Positions 28,236 to 40,329 of a stretch of DNA of 64,000 bases are shown in pieces. Position 1 is the stretch's first letter. Every line of letters starts with the position of its first letter. A program made the position numbers and the translations under genes. The notes below the pieces were generated by a model that was not told the origin of the DNA, did not search any database, and was given only the letters and a program-made list of their open reading frames with translations. The stretch comes from Microcebus murinus (taxonomy: Eukaryota; Chordata; Mammalia; Primates; Cheirogaleidae): positions 2,757,501 to 2,821,500 of the forward strand of contig NC_134108.1 of assembly GCF_040939455.1 (NCBI RefSeq), in the 5' to 3' direction.

Positions 28236-28330
28236 GCTTCCTTCACTCAACAAATATTTATTGAGTCCTACTACGTGCTCTGTCTAGCTCATGAAGACCA
28301 CGAGGCGTGTACTGTGCCCACTTTTCCAAT
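28236..28330 (-). mobile_element. L2 3'-end fragment, antisense
   Basis: CACTCAACAAATATTTATTG and AGTCCTACTACGTGCTCTGT match the antisense of the L2 3' terminus (an ATTGAGCACCTACTATGTGC-like box). Beyond about 28330 the similarity fades. Confidence 0.75.
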
Positions 28331-30176
28331 AAGTACTTTTTTGGTAACTTGTAAAACAATTATTCAGAGACATAAAAATAAGAAGAGCTCTATTAAGGAC
28401 AAGTTGTTTTTTAATTTGTAAGTTTACCTTGGGTGCAACAGGAGACTGAATTCCAATGCGAAGCTGTTTTAAGAGAATGTGAAAATCTCGCCCTTCAAAT
28501 GACTTAGGAGAAAAGTTATTCTGTGGATTAACAGAAGCTAAATAGAAGATAAAAAAGAGACCGTTGAAATCTGCATGTTAGCCAACGTCTTCTTATGCTG
28601 TACTTTGGGGAAGGAAGGGGTGGAGGAAGTACATAAAAGTCTTATCGAGTCCCAGGTGGGTGCACCTGCTCCTTGCGTGTTCAGGGTTAGAGGAGTGGCG
28701 CCGGCAGGAGGAGCTCGCGGGACTAGTGCCCAGGCCGAACGGGTGCTCTCCTCCAGCCCTCGGGGGTTTCTGAGACGTCAGGGATGCCACACAGGATGCA
28801 GGGAGAACTGCCTTGCACAGGGCCAAAAAATCGTTGTGGTCACCCCATAACCATGTAGAAGAAGAACTGTGCCCCAGTGCAAGTAATCAGTCTCCCCAAA
28901 TCTGTGCACACAGCTCCCTGACAGTGTTCCTGTGTCTGGCCCCAAGCAAACCGCCTCTGCGGGCTCACTCCCCCAGCACCTTCCTCCCAAAGCACAAGCG
29001 CCTCCTCCTGGCCCCTGCAGGAAAGGGCTGAAGGGAGACAGCTTAGAGGAGTAGCAGTGCCTCTCACAATTGGGTTGAAAAGCGAGGCTATTGGGGCAGG
29101 GCGAGGCTCCCTTTTTAGCCTCTACCTCATTCTCCGCCAGCACGGGCCGCCTCTAATTCGTCGGCCACCAGGGTCCGGTCTCGCTGCTGCAGTTGGAGTT
29201 GAAGAGGCCCGTTCCTCCTGGGCGGCATTCACCTCCCCTTTCTCTCAGGGCCGACCTCCTCCTCCTCCTCCCCAAGTCTTGCCTTCCTTCCTGCCTGCCT
29301 AAGTGGAGGTCCTAGCCCCACTCTCCGCCTGCCACCTGCCACCTGCCGTGGACACGACCAGCAGCAGCAAGGACACAGCCCCTCCTGGGGACCAACCTGG
29401 TCTGACAAATGGGTGTGGCCTTTGACCCTCGGGATTGTCACTTCTTCCTTCTCAAAAGTCTTCTCTGGATTCCTGACATCGCTCCTTCCCATTCTCTTTC
29501 CATCACCTTCCCATTCGTCACCTGCCCATTTGTAATGGGGGACACGCAGGGTCCTCCCCCATCTGCTGCCCCGTCTCCACATTCCCTCCACGTCCATCCT
29601 GTCCGTCCCTCTGGCTCCAACCACCTCAGTTCCACAGCGAATATTTGGGGCCTGTTCCCCTGGCAGCCACCCCACCCTGAGGCCAGCAGGAGCCCCCAGC
29701 CGCCAACCGTCCCATTAGCATACGGGAAGTCCCTCATCACGTCCAAGATTCCAAGGGTTTTAGGAGCTTTGTGCCGGGAACCAGAATTCAAACACCAACT
29801 ATTAGAGCAAACTATCCTCCTAGTGTCCTGTCTACGGGGTTTTAGGGGCTCTACGTCGGGAATGGGGGATGCTGGCAGAGACCAACCTGTGTGTTTCTTG
29901 TCGTGTCACGACATCACGCCCAGGCTTCCTTGCAGTCGGGGATGGTGTGTCATCCACCGTACGCCGTGGGATGTGCGGAGACGCAACCAGAGCTGCTGCT
30001 GGATGTGACCTGGGGAAGCCCCACCACATCCTCCTCCCCGCTCCTTTTCCCTCCCCGGGGGCTGGGGACTGGGCACGACAGAGCCACACTGCCGCACTGA
30101 CCGCAGAGACGAGCTCGAGCCCCTTCCTCTGTCTAGTTGGGAAATCAGGTCTTGGTGTGTGGTACTCTGTTCTTGA
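28331..30176. other. Unique DNA, no gene supported
   Basis: A pyrimidine-rich block at 29230-29620 produces open frames on both strands (29409-30008 plus, 29229-29675 minus) without recognisable domains. No repeat, promoter set or RNA gene was identified with confidence. Confidence 0.55.
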
Positions 30177-30187
30177 GATACTCTCTT

Positions 30188-30328
30188 TTTTTTTTAATTT
30201 TTTTTATTGTGGCATATTATGGGGGTAAAGATTTTAAGGTTTTAATAAATGCCCTTTACCCCCCTCCCCCCACAAGTCTGAGTTTCCAGCATGACCGTCC
30301 CCCAGATGGTGCACATCTCACCCATTAT
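30188..30328 (-). mobile_element. 141-bp L1 3'-end stub, antisense
   Basis: Poly-T, then GTGGCATATTATGGGGGTAA, a C-rich tract, AAGTCTGAGTTTCCAGCATG, and CCCCCAGATGGTGCACATCT form the antisense of the lemur L1 3' UTR, the same subfamily as the sense copy at 54004-54175. GATACTCTCTT (30177-30187) and GATACTGTCTT (30329-30339) look like a target duplication with one later change. Severely 5'-truncated. Confidence 0.88.
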
Positions 30329-30339
30329 GATACTGTCTT

Positions 30340-32222
30340 ATCTTTTGAGTCTGGAAACATCCTTGTTTCGCTGGAGCACGGCACGGCATGGCGTCAGCAC
30401 TGAGTGACAGAGCGTGTACAGAAGTGCCGCAGCAGCATTTGCAAAAACACGTTCAGCAGAACTCTGTGTCCACAGGCTAGGAAGAGATTTGTGGCCGGCA
30501 GGAATTTCACAAAAATAAAGGCACGAAAATTGCAACTTCCTTTCTCAATAACTGACAGCAACCAGCATCTGTGGGAAGTTCCCATTCCCACGTGCTAGAC
30601 AAACACGTGACACGGTTACTTCAAAATAAGCTCCAACAAGCTGCCAGCCGTCATCTATTCAGTCTCAGGGGTGACAGGGTTTCCCTCCCCGGATCTCACC
30701 CTTGCATGGGGGCCTGAGGCTTGGGCCAGTGGGAGAGGAGCTCTGGTCCACGGTCACTGGAGGGTTCAGGTATCCTTCTTGGTCTTTGGACATCACACTC
30801 TTTCCCCACTGAACTGTGGTCCCTCATGTCTCTGGGTGCGGGACTGTGGGCCCACTGACAATTTAGGGACTGTTTTAGGTCCTCTCGTGTCTGGATGCTC
30901 CATGAAGACATGTTTGCTCCTGCTGCCCAGCAGGGCTGTCAGCGGGGACTCGCTGCCTTCTCTGTTGTCCCCAAGTCACCCCAGAGTCCCAAAACCTAGG
31001 CAGCAGTTCCGTCACCCTCGGCAGCCTCCCCATACCAGGACTCACTGTGGGGACGGCTCTGTCGGGAGTCCACCACAGCGGGTCTCTCTCTCCCTCCCCT
31101 GTCATTCTCCCCTTCCCAGCCCCGGGAACGTGTCCCTGGCTGGGAGGGGGAGGGGCGCAGGGCGGGAGGGACCACCTGCCATTTCACCTGCTCTCCCACC
31201 AATGTGCGGGGTCTGCAAAGACTGAGCCCCTTGGAAACTCAAATCCACGTCTTTCTCAAGAAGTCCAGCTCTGACACATCAGAATCTTCGGTTCCTGGCT
31301 CTGTCATCCTGCTCTGATTTCTAAAGAGCTCAGTTAAAAAAGCTCAACAAAGCTAAAAAGGCTTATTAACCTCAGGACTTGCTGCCGGAGCCTTTGATAG
31401 ACGAGTGTGTGTGGTGACCGTCCAGCAAAGACAGCGGGCAGGACGCACGGTCAGGACGTCCTTGGTCACGGAGCCCTGCTCCCAGGGCCATGTCACTGCC
31501 AGGGGTGCCGTCACCTGGGCAGGCTGCAGTGCTCACCTGCACCTCCCGAGGCCACCCTGTGTCTCCACCCACCTGCCCCAGAAAGGGACTCGGTCTCCCA
31601 GCACCAGCTGTGGATGACACATGACAGCCACAGGGCGTTAGCCCCCTGGCGGTCCCGCCCACCCGGGACCACCCACCCTCCCGTTTTCTCCTGCTCCTCA
31701 ACCACCTCCCTTGACACTTTCCTCTGGTTACAATTTCTGGGCACAGGAGGACAGCCCTACACACCGCGTCCTGCCTGTAGTTTGGGAAAGAAGTGACTGT
31801 GGGGGAAACAGCCCCCCAAGGAAAGCCGTATTTCTTTGTTTATTTCTTTTTAGAAACAATACAACTTTTTACGGATATAATCTTTTCCATACGGAAGACC
31901 CTTGTCCTCTCCCAGAGCTGTGAGACAAGGGGTGGAAACGTCAGCTTGCAGCCCTCGGAGGTTGCAAAGCGCCCCTGCCGCACGAAGAAAACACTCCCAA
32001 GCATTTAAACGCCCTCATCTTTGCCGCCTTATTTTAGGTTTGCATCGGCAGATCATCCGTGCTCCGATAATAAGTTTGATGCCAAATGATACAGTTATTT
32101 CTGCCTCGAATGCTCTGTGGACCGCAGTGTGAGCAGCGGGCGCACGTCAGTGGGCGCAGACGCGGGGGAGTTCACTCGGCACGGCAGGTGTCCTCCCGCC
32201 CTGCAGTCTCTTCCTCCTGCAG
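30340..32222. other. Unique DNA, no gene supported
   Basis: Mixed and pyrimidine-rich sequence. Open frames such as 30671-31225 and 31407-31796 (plus) overlap others on the opposite strand and show no known domains. Nothing else was recognised. Confidence 0.55.
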
Positions 32223-32224
32223 GT

Positions 32225-32470
32225 AAGTGCTGAGCACCTGCCGTGCCCGGGGGCCAGCCTGGACGGACACAGCGTCTGTCCTCGCCAACACGCTCGAGTC
32301 GGTGACACGCAGTAAGGCGCAGCGAAGGCACCACGGCCAGGCGGGAGCCGCTGCCCTGGCTGGGGTGCCCGACAGAGACCCCCCTCCCCCTGGGGAGGTG
32401 ACATTGAGCTGAGGCCTGCGGGACGGAAGGAGGAGACGGCCTCGGGAAGGTGGAGGGCAAGAGGAAAGGA
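32225..32470 (-). mobile_element. L2 fragment, antisense
   Basis: GTGCTGAGCACCTGCCGTGC and then GAGGTGACATTGAGCTGAGG, CCTGCGGGACGGAAGGAGGA and GGAAGGTGGAGGGCAAGAGG follow the antisense order of the L2 3' region. It is rich in CpG, unusual for so old a repeat. The 285-codon minus frame 32172-33029 runs through it and is therefore probably not a gene. Confidence 0.65.
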
Positions 32471-32474
32471 ACCG

Positions 32475-33560
32475 GTCACTTTGCAGAGTTGAGTCGTATT
32501 TAACACGCATGAGACGGCCATCTCGTATTGCCGAGGCGCGGTTGCCCGGGACGGTGCGTGGCGGGCACCGTCGGGGATCGGCGCTGTCTGGCTCCTTCTC
32601 CGCGGGCCCCACCTGAAGCTCCGCCACCCTCAGCACCACCATCGCTCCCCACGCGGCCGGGCCAGGGCGGAGGGCCAGCTCCGTCCTTGGAGAGGCAGGA
32701 AGGCGAGGCTCTGAGCTTGCTGGGTGGCTCCCCGCTCGGTTGTACGGGGTAATCCACGTGCCCGGGACTTTCCCTTGGAATCTTCCGGATGCCAGTAAGT
32801 TACTCTCTAAACATAACGGGAGTCGGTTCTTCCCGCCACTCGCTCCGCGTACAGGAGTCATTTTAGCAGCAGCGCTCGGGGGAGGCAGGCACAGCCTGGG
32901 CTCGTTTGGACAGTGACGGACAGCGAGTCCGGAGTACCTTTCGAGACAAAAAAAAAAAATTAAGAAAAAAAAAATCTGACTTGTGAAGCTCCGAGGCAAC
33001 TCTGTGGCCTGTGCCTGGAGGGGCAGCACGCCATTACTGGCCGCGTCTTATTTCTGCCGGGCTTTCCCTTGCCACTGGGCTGGCCGCGCCGCAGCCCCAA
33101 GCCATGCAGCAGGACCACGCAGAAGGAGGTGACCGACTGGGGGAAACTTCTCCTTCCTGGCTGCTGGGCGGGTGCCCACGGCCTCGCTCCTCTCCTGGGC
33201 CGCTCCTCGGTGACACCCTTCTCCGGGAAGACCCCTACGGGCACCCTTGGCATGCCCACGGGGAGGAGAGCAGGGCTGTGAGCGCCCTTCCGGGAGGGCA
33301 GGGAGGACAAAAACCACGCGTTCCATTAACCAGGGACTTGCCGGTCTGTGAGCGACCTCGCCCACCCACCGCCTATGTGCCCCGAGCCGGCGCGGCCGCC
33401 CGGACATCGAGAGCACACCCCGCCCACCCACACCCGGGTGGCCCCGTGCCCGCCTGGCGCTGGGCGGTGGCCACTCCAGCGCTCACTCCCGCCGCGGGTC
33501 AGCTCGGGTCTTCCTGCGTGAATTGGGCCACGGGGGTGCCGCTCGGACCGTGAAGTGAGG
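32475..33560. other. CpG-rich block, candidate CpG island
   Basis: CpG dinucleotides are dense, for example GAGGCGCGGTTGCCCGGGAC, GGGCACCGTCGGGGATCGGC and CGGCGCGGCCGCCCGGACAT. Long frames exist on both strands (32172-33029 minus, 33011-33553 plus) but overlap and resemble nothing I know. An A12TTAAGA10 tract sits at 32948-32973. It could be a promoter of an unannotated transcript or an orphan island; no TATA box or convincing promoter motif set was placed. Confidence 0.5.
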
Positions 33561-34055
33561 AACATCTACCCAAATCTGGGGGGCATGGATGCTGCCAAGG
33601 AAACATTTCTTTAACCTCACGACTTTCTAGTAGCAAGCTCAAGGACCCCCGCCCCGCCGCAGGGGGCGGCCACCGGGGTGTGCCGGGGCGCTCCAGCCTG
33701 GCGAAGCGGCCACGCCACCCGCCAGCAGCAGCCTGGTTGGACGTGAGTCGTTGGAATGTTCCCAAGGGCCCTTGCAGAAATGCCAGCATAAATCCGTGGG
33801 AACTTCTCCCCAGGAACGGGGCAAGAGGGATAACACTCCTTGTGCCGGGATCGGCTCTGCCCTTCTCAGAAACACTGGGAAGCACATCTACGCCGGTTTT
33901 AACCCTTCCCCACTTCCACCCGCTTCCTACACCACCAAATCTAATCGACACGGGAGGACACGGCTCGGTGCTCTCTAAGCCTCTCGTTTTTCTTCATTTG
34001 TTTCTGTACAAATCATTCCATTAACAGCCATTGAAGGCCTACAGTGAGCAAGGCT
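33561..34055. other. Unique DNA, no gene seen
   Basis: GC-rich at the left and mixed at the right. No recognised feature. Confidence 0.6.
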
Positions 34056-34059
34056 GCGG

Positions 34060-34285
34060 ATTGAATTAATTTCTTGGTGAACGGCTATCGTGTGCCTAAC
34101 GATTTAGTTTTATCCTCACAGCAACCCCACGTGAGGAAGGGCTTATTTCCCTCATTTTATAGATGAGGTATAAGGAGCTCAGAGAGGCGGATTCACTTGC
34201 CCAGGGACACACAGCTCCCAAGGGTGGGTGGAGGTCTCTGATTGGAACCTGGAACCGTATGGCTCCAACGTGTACCCTTCTCACT
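34060..34285 (-). mobile_element. MIR SINE, antisense
   Basis: ATCCTCACAGCAACCCCACG, CTCATTTTATAGATGAGGTA, AGCTCAGAGAGGCGGATTCA and CTTGCCCAGGGACACACAGC, then GGAACCTGGAACCGTATGGC, run in the exact antisense order of MIR. It is one of the better-preserved MIRs here and close to full length. Confidence 0.88.
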
Positions 34286-34577
34286 GTGTAATTCTCCATC
34301 TCTCATCCCAAGACTGCACCAGATGCTTCTCAAGCGGAAGGGCCGTCTGTCTCTTTTACCCATGCATTTCCCTGAGCACATCTGCGGGACACAGTGGGGT
34401 GGGGGTGAGCAGTGGCTTGTTGAGAAAAAAAAATTGCATTTCTCTTTGAGGTCCTAGAGCTCGCTGCAGTTCCTAACACTCAGAGAAGAAGGTGCTAGAT
34501 TATGTCTGTTGAGTGCAGAGTGAACGTGAGAGAGTCAGCGACGGCCCAGGCCTCGGTGACCAACACCCTGGGACGCT
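34286..34577. other. Unique DNA, no gene seen
   Basis: A short unique spacer between a MIR and a retrotransposon composite. No feature is recognised. Confidence 0.6.
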
Positions 34578-34594
34578 GGCACCACTAGAGTTTT

Positions 34595-34765
34595 CTTTTT
34601 TTTTTTGTATATATATATTTTTTTAGTTGGTCAATTAATTTCTTTCTATTTTTGGTAGAGACGGGGTCTTGCTCAGGCTGGTTTCGAACTCCTGACCTTG
34701 AGCAATCCGCGCGCCTCGGCCTCCCAAAGTGCTAGGATTATAGGCGTGAGCCACCACGCCCGGCC
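34595..34765 (-). mobile_element. Alu left monomer, antisense, part of a composite insert
   Basis: Only the 5' arm of a lemur Alu is present. In plus reading: a T run, a TATATATA tract, TTAGTTGGTCAATTAATTTC, the B-box complement GGTTTCGAAC, and GAGCCACCACGCCCGGCC at the element's 5' end. The right arm is absent and the 3' end is the A/T-rich mid-linker. It abuts directly the A tail of an L1 (34766 onwards). GGCACCACTAGAGTTTT at 34578-34594 and GGCACCACTAGGCTTTT at 35060-35076 flank the pair, suggesting a shared target duplication. Confidence 0.9.
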
Positions 34766-35059
34766 TCTTTTTTTTTTTTTTATTTCAAGAAGATATGAGA
34801 GTACAAATATTTTGGTTGCATTTTATATCTTTGCCTCCCCGAAGCTAGGGTTAGAGGCGTGCCCTTCCCCCCCCTACTGCTCACCACATCCCTAAGACGT
34901 GGGCGCCCCCAACCCCCAAATCCCTGGTGAACACCCCCACCCTTTGAGCACCATGGTGTTGACCGGTCAGAACCGATTTGATGGCGAGTACATGTGGAGC
35001 CCATTCCTCCCATCTCGTGTCGCCTCCCTTCGGATAACGGGCTCAAGCTCAACCCAGGA
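34766..35059 (-). mobile_element. L1 3' end, antisense, part of the same composite
   Basis: Poly-T, ATTTCAAGAAGATATGAGAG, TACAAATATTTTGGTTGCAT and GTTAGAGGCGTGCCCTTCC are the antisense of a second lemur L1 3'-UTR type, also seen at 44474-44545. In the L1 sense direction the A tail is followed at once by the Alu half at 34595-34765. The right part (GTGTCGCCTCCCTTCGGATA) resembles the end of ORF2 or the start of the 3' UTR. The target-duplication-like 17-mer begins at 35060. Confidence 0.85.
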
Positions 35060-35076
35060 GGCACCACTAGGCTTTT

Positions 35077-35785
35077 GACAACGAAGGCCGCGTCGCCTTT
35101 TCCCCGTGGAGCGAAGCTCGTCGGGAGGTGCTCCCCTTTCTCCCGCCAGTGCCGTTCTTCCAGCCAGGTTGGAGGAGCAACGTGGAGTCCAGGGTGAGGG
35201 GTCCAGCAGGGTGCGGCTCCGAGCTCGGCCGGCCGGACGGCAGGTGTCCACGCGCTTGCTGGTCCAGGGCTCCCTGAGACCCTGCAGGGCGCCCCCCAGA
35301 AGCTTCGGCCCAACCTCGTAGGACCTAGGCTTCTTTGGCCTCGTTTGGGCTCCATGAGCCCTGTGTTAGTCTCATTCTCCAAGCAGGCCTTTCACAGTGC
35401 GAATGAGAATGATCCTGGGCAGGCACCTCTGGGGGCTCCGCTCTGACTCAGAAGAAGACTCTCCGCAGGCGTCTCTGAGAACGTCCACGCAGGACTCAAA
35501 CGTTTTCCGTTACCTAGTTCTGAGTGTGATGAAGCCTGAGCCTTAATACACTTACTTTAAATGTGCATAATATATACAACATCTGTTTAATTATACACAA
35601 ACATCACATATAAATATTACATATACAGACATAAAAATATTATATATACTATATAATATTTATGTTATAAAGAGTATATATAAAAGCATGTTTAATAATT
35701 TATATATCTAAAATAGAGTAAAATTTAAAAATATATTATCATTCCCTGTAGTAATATTCACAAAAGATACAAGAGAAAATATAAA
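35077..35785. other. Unique DNA: CpG-rich left part, AT-rich right part
   Basis: Bases 35080-35330 have many CpGs; 35540-35785 are very AT-rich with TATATA strings. No gene is recognised. The AT-rich part may belong to the L1 3' region that follows. Confidence 0.5.
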
Positions 35786-36230
35786 CACATAAACAAAAGA
35801 AAACACCATGCCTCCCCGATTCTACCCCCAAACCAACACATACAGCATCTTTGTATTTTTCAAACCTTCTGCATGTAGTCACTTATACATTTATGTTATT
35901 TCCAAAAATAATGGTTTATTGCAGTTACTGTTTGCAGACTGCCTTTTAAAAACTTACTCTGTTGTGGTTATTTTTCCATGCCAATAAAATAGTTTTACAC
36001 GACCATTTTAATACATAAATGTAAATAATTTATTCAACACATCTTCTGTTGTTGGCTTTTAGGCTGTTTGTAATAGCAGTATAACTAATAGCCCTATGGC
36101 TAAGTCTTTATAGGCATACTTAATTGTTTTCGTAGGATGAATTCCTGGTAGTTTAAGTTCTGGCATGCGCTTTTTAATGAATCTTAACACACTTCCAGTA
36201 AGTCTGTTGCCCCGGCTAGCTGTCAAACTC
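35786..36230 (-). mobile_element. Old L1 fragment, antisense
   Basis: Antisense L1 landmarks follow in degraded form: TGCATGTAGTCACTTATACA, TTTTCCATGCCAATAAAATA, TTGGCTTTTAGGCTGTTTGT and GGATGAATTCCTGGTAGTTT. They match the usual order of the ORF2 C-terminus read backwards. The frame is destroyed. The borders are approximate. Confidence 0.65.
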
Positions 36231-36644
36231 CCGCCCTGCCAAGGTCTTTATATGCAACTGCAAAATCTGGACAAATGCAACACATTTCCATTGGATAACG
36301 AAATCCTTTCTGATGCAAAGTACAACATATTTTTTTATTATAAAATAGAATTATTTTCAGGAGCTCTGGGGCTCAAAGCTCTTCGTAGTGACCCATGCAG
36401 CCATCCGAGGACAGCGGGAGCCGAGTCTGCCTCACACGTCCTTGATGGGGGTGGGATTGCGTGGAAAGTCTGATTTTTTGGTTGGATGCTGTGCTCTAAT
36501 TGCCAGTGGCTGGAAGCCTGGCTTGTTTTTCTCTTCCCATCATCCAATGTAGGGACATGCAGGGAGAGTGTGAACACAGGGCGTGACCAATCTGGTGGCC
36601 AGGTTTCCAAATTGACTGCAAAGTCAATCTTTAAATGTCAATCG
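36231..36644. other. Unique DNA, no gene seen
   Basis: A spacer between two retrotransposons with no recognised feature; frames are short. Confidence 0.6.
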
Positions 36645-36868
36645 GGGGCCCGGCACAATGGCTCCTGTCTATACAAAAAATAAAAAGAATCAGCCAGGTG
36701 TGGTGGCACATGCTTATAGCCAGGTGTGGTGGTCCCGGCTACTCAGGAGGCTGAGGCAGGGGGATCACTTGAACTCAGGAATTTGAGATTACCATGAGCT
36801 ATAATCAGGCCACTGCATTCCAGCCTGGGCAACAGAGCAAGACCCTGTCTCTAAAAAAAATAATATTT
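36645..36868 (+). mobile_element. Older rearranged Alu, sense
   Basis: The 5' end GGCCCGGCACAATGGCTCCT is followed at once by an A-rich linker, so most of the left arm is deleted. AGCCAGGTGTGGTGG occurs twice, at 36692-36706 and 36718-36732, a local 15-base duplication at the start of the right arm. The right arm continues to CCTGGGCAACAGAGCAAGAC and an A tail. It lacks the TA linker of the other Alus here and is closer to the general AluJ type. It lies tail to tail with the following antisense L1. Confidence 0.88.
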
Positions 36869-37982
36869 TTTAAATTTCAAAATATTACTGGGTACACATG
36901 TTTTTGGTTACATGGATTGCTTTTGTAATGTTTGAGTCAAAGCTATAAGTGTGCCCATCACCCAAATAGTGTTCACTGTAACCATTAGGTAGGTTTTTTT
37001 CTGTCCCTTCTCCCCCACCATTTGATTTTCGCTGGGTTTTGCTTCTCTCTGTGCACATGCGTGCTCTTCAGTTAGTTCCAATTTAATAGCAAGTACATGT
37101 CATGTTTGTTTTTCCATTCTTTAGATGTTTCACTTAGGATAATGGTCTCTAGTTTCATCCAAATTGTTGCAAAAGGCATTAATTCATCCTTTTTATGGCT
37201 GAGTAGTACTCCATGGTATACATATATCACATCTTATTAATCCACTCATGTATTGACGGGCACTTGGGTTGATTCCACATCTTTGCAATGATGTGGAATA
37301 AATATTTGAGTGCAGGTGTCTTTCCGATAAAATGACTTCTTTTTTGTTGGGTAGATACCCAGCAGTAGGATAGGTCAACTTTTAGTTCTTTGAGGAATCT
37401 TCATACGTTTCCATAGAGGCTGTACTAATTTTGCAGTTCCACCAACAGTGTAGACATATTCCTCTCCCTCTGTATCCATGCCAGTATCTACTGTTTTTGG
37501 ATTTTTAAATAAAAGACATTCTAACTGGGGTAAGGTGATATCTTATTGTGGTTTTAATTTGCATTTCTCTGATGATTAGTGACATTGAGGATTTTTTCAT
37601 ATGTTTATTGGCCATTTCTCAATCTTCTTTTGAAAGGCTTTTGTTCATGTCTTTTGCCCACTTTGTAATGAGGTCTTTTACTTTTTTCTTGCTGATTTGC
37701 TTGAGTTCTTTGTAGACCCTGGTTATTAGCCCTTTATCAGATGTATAGCATATGAATGCTTTCTCCTATTCTCCAGGTTATCTATTTGTCTGTTAATTAT
37801 TTCTTTAGATGTGTGGAAGACTTTTAATTTAATCAAGTTCCATTTATTTATTTTTGTTGTTGCTGTGATTGTCATTGGGGTCTTAGTCATAAATTCTTTG
37901 CATAGGGCTGATATCTAGAAGAGATTTCCTACACTTCCTTCTAGAATTCTTATGAGCACATGCCTTACATTTAAGTCTTTTT

Positions 37983-38315
<333 letters not shown>

Positions 38316-38569
38316 ACATTTAAGTCTTTTATCCATCTTGACTTAATTTTTGTTAGTGGTGAGAGATATGGATCCTATTTCATTCTTCTGTATGTGGCTA
38401 TCCAATTTTCCTACACCACTTATTGAATAGGGCTTCTTTTCCCCAGTATACATTGTGGTCTGCTTTGTCAAAAATCAGGTGGCTATATGTGGATGGTTTT
38501 ATATTGGTCTATGTCTCTATTTTTCTTTTCTTTCTTCTTCTTCTTCTTTTTTTTTTTTTTTTTTTTGTG

Positions 38570-39337
38570 CTAATGCCATGCTGTTTTGGTTACTATAGTC
38601 TTGTAATATAGTTTGAAGTCTGGTAGTGTGATGCCTCTAGATTTGTTATTTTTGCTTAAAATTGCTTTGGCTATTTGGGCACTTTGCTGGTTCCAAACAA
38701 AGTATAGAAATATTTTTTCTAGGTATGTGAAATATGACATTGGTATTCTCATGGGGATTGCATTGAGTCTGTTAATCACTTTGGGCGATATGGACATTTT
38801 AACAATGTTGATTCTCCCAATCCATGAACATGATATGTTTGTCCATTTTTTTGTGTGTCATCTGTGATTTCTTTCCTCAGTATTTATTTCATAGTTCTCT
38901 TTGTAGAGATCTTTCATCTCCTTGGTTAAGTATATTCCTAGGTATTTTATTTTCTTTGTAGCTATTTTGAATGATATTGAGGCTTTGATTTGATGCTTGG
39001 CTTGATTTTTATTGTTGTACAGGGATGTTGCTGATTTGTGTACATTGGTTTTGTAACTTGAGACTTTGCTGAATTTATATATCAATTCCAGGAGTCTCTT
39101 ACTGGAGACTTTGGGGTTTTCTAGATATAAGATCATATTGTCAGTAAAATGTTTGACCTCCTCTTTCCTGATTTGAATACCTTTTATTTCTTTCTCTTGC
39201 CTGATTGCTCTGCTAGGACTTCCAGCACTATATTGAATAGAAATGGTGATAATGGGCATCTTTGTCTTGTTTAAGTTCTTAGTGGGAATGCTTTCAACTT
39301 TTCCCCATACACATGATGTTGGCTGTGGGTTTGTCAT
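38570..39337 (-). pseudogene. L1 ORF2 reverse transcriptase remnant (two open pieces)
   Basis: Two minus-strand open pieces, 38858-39337 and 38570-38797, cover the L1 ORF2 region downstream of the fingers. The first reads HFTDNMILYLENPK, LLELIYKFSKVSSYKTN and IKYLGIYLTKEMKDLYKENY. The second reads [20 protein letters not shown], then [13 protein letters not shown]. The family's catalytic box is F/Y-x-D-D. Here it is FTDN, so the second catalytic aspartate is lost. Stops and frame changes separate the pieces. It encodes no working enzyme. Confidence 0.92.
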
Positions 39338-39890
39338 ATATGGCTTTTATAATTTTGAGACATATTCCTTTTATCCCTGGTTTGTTTTTATCGGGAAAGA
39401 GTGGTGGATTTTGTCAAATGCTTTTCCTGCATCTATTGAGATGATCATATTATCTCTTTTTTTTGCTTCTGTTTATGTGGTGAATCCCATTTATTGATTT
39501 ATGTATGTTAAACCATCCTTGCATCCCGGGGATGAAGCCTACTTGGTCATGGTGGATTATTTTTTCTGATGTGCTATTGAATTTGGTTTCTTAGTATTTT
39601 ATTGAAGATTTTTGCATCTATATTCATAAGGGATATTGGTTTATAGTTTTCTTTCTTTGTTGTGTCCTTTCCTGGCTTTGGTTTCAAGGTGATACTGGCT
39701 TTGTAGAATGAGTTGGGGAGGATTCCCCCCTTCTTGATGTTATGGAATAATTTCTGCAGTATGGGTACCAGCTCTTCTTTGTAGCTCTGGTAAAATTCAG
39801 CTGTGAATCCATCTGGTCCTGGGCTTCTTTTGTTGTTGTTGGAAGATTTTTTATTACTGCTTCAATCTCGCTGCCAATTGGACATTTTTG

Positions 39891-40329
39891 TTTGACTTTT
39901 CCATTTAAAATACAACTTGTGCCTTTGAAAATTTTTGACATTGACACAGCCACTATGGAAGAAATCAAAACAGGAGATCTTTTTCAACAGTAAAGACACA
40001 TGCATATTTAATTCTAGATTAATGTGGCTAAAGGGAGTCTATTGTCAGATAAGAAGGGATGATTTACAGCTCTAAGCAAGAATTAGGGTGACTTCTTTTC
40101 ACAACTGGCTCTATCAGCCAAAAATCTCATGTTCTTGTGTGGCTTGGCACCTCACCTGCAGAAGAAATCAAATATTTCACCGTCAGCCCTGTGTCACTGA
40201 TCTTTTAATCACCCTGCCTTGCCAGAGGGTGCTCCAATGCAGAAATCAAGGGCAGAAAACATCTGAGAAACTGGTGCCCCCAGAGCCATCCCTCCCAGAG
40301 AAACAAGTACACTTCACAATCTATTAGAT
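39891..40329. other. Unique spacer, no gene seen
   Basis: Sequence between two antisense L1s. ORF2 similarity ends near 39890, and the next L1 begins near 40330. The plus frame 40088-40327 has no recognised similarity. Confidence 0.55.

Noticed and set aside
32172..33029. 285-codon minus-strand open frame, the longest in the window
   Set aside because: Its C-terminal third is antisense L2 in reverse reading, the rest is CpG-rich DNA with few stops, and no domain is recognised.
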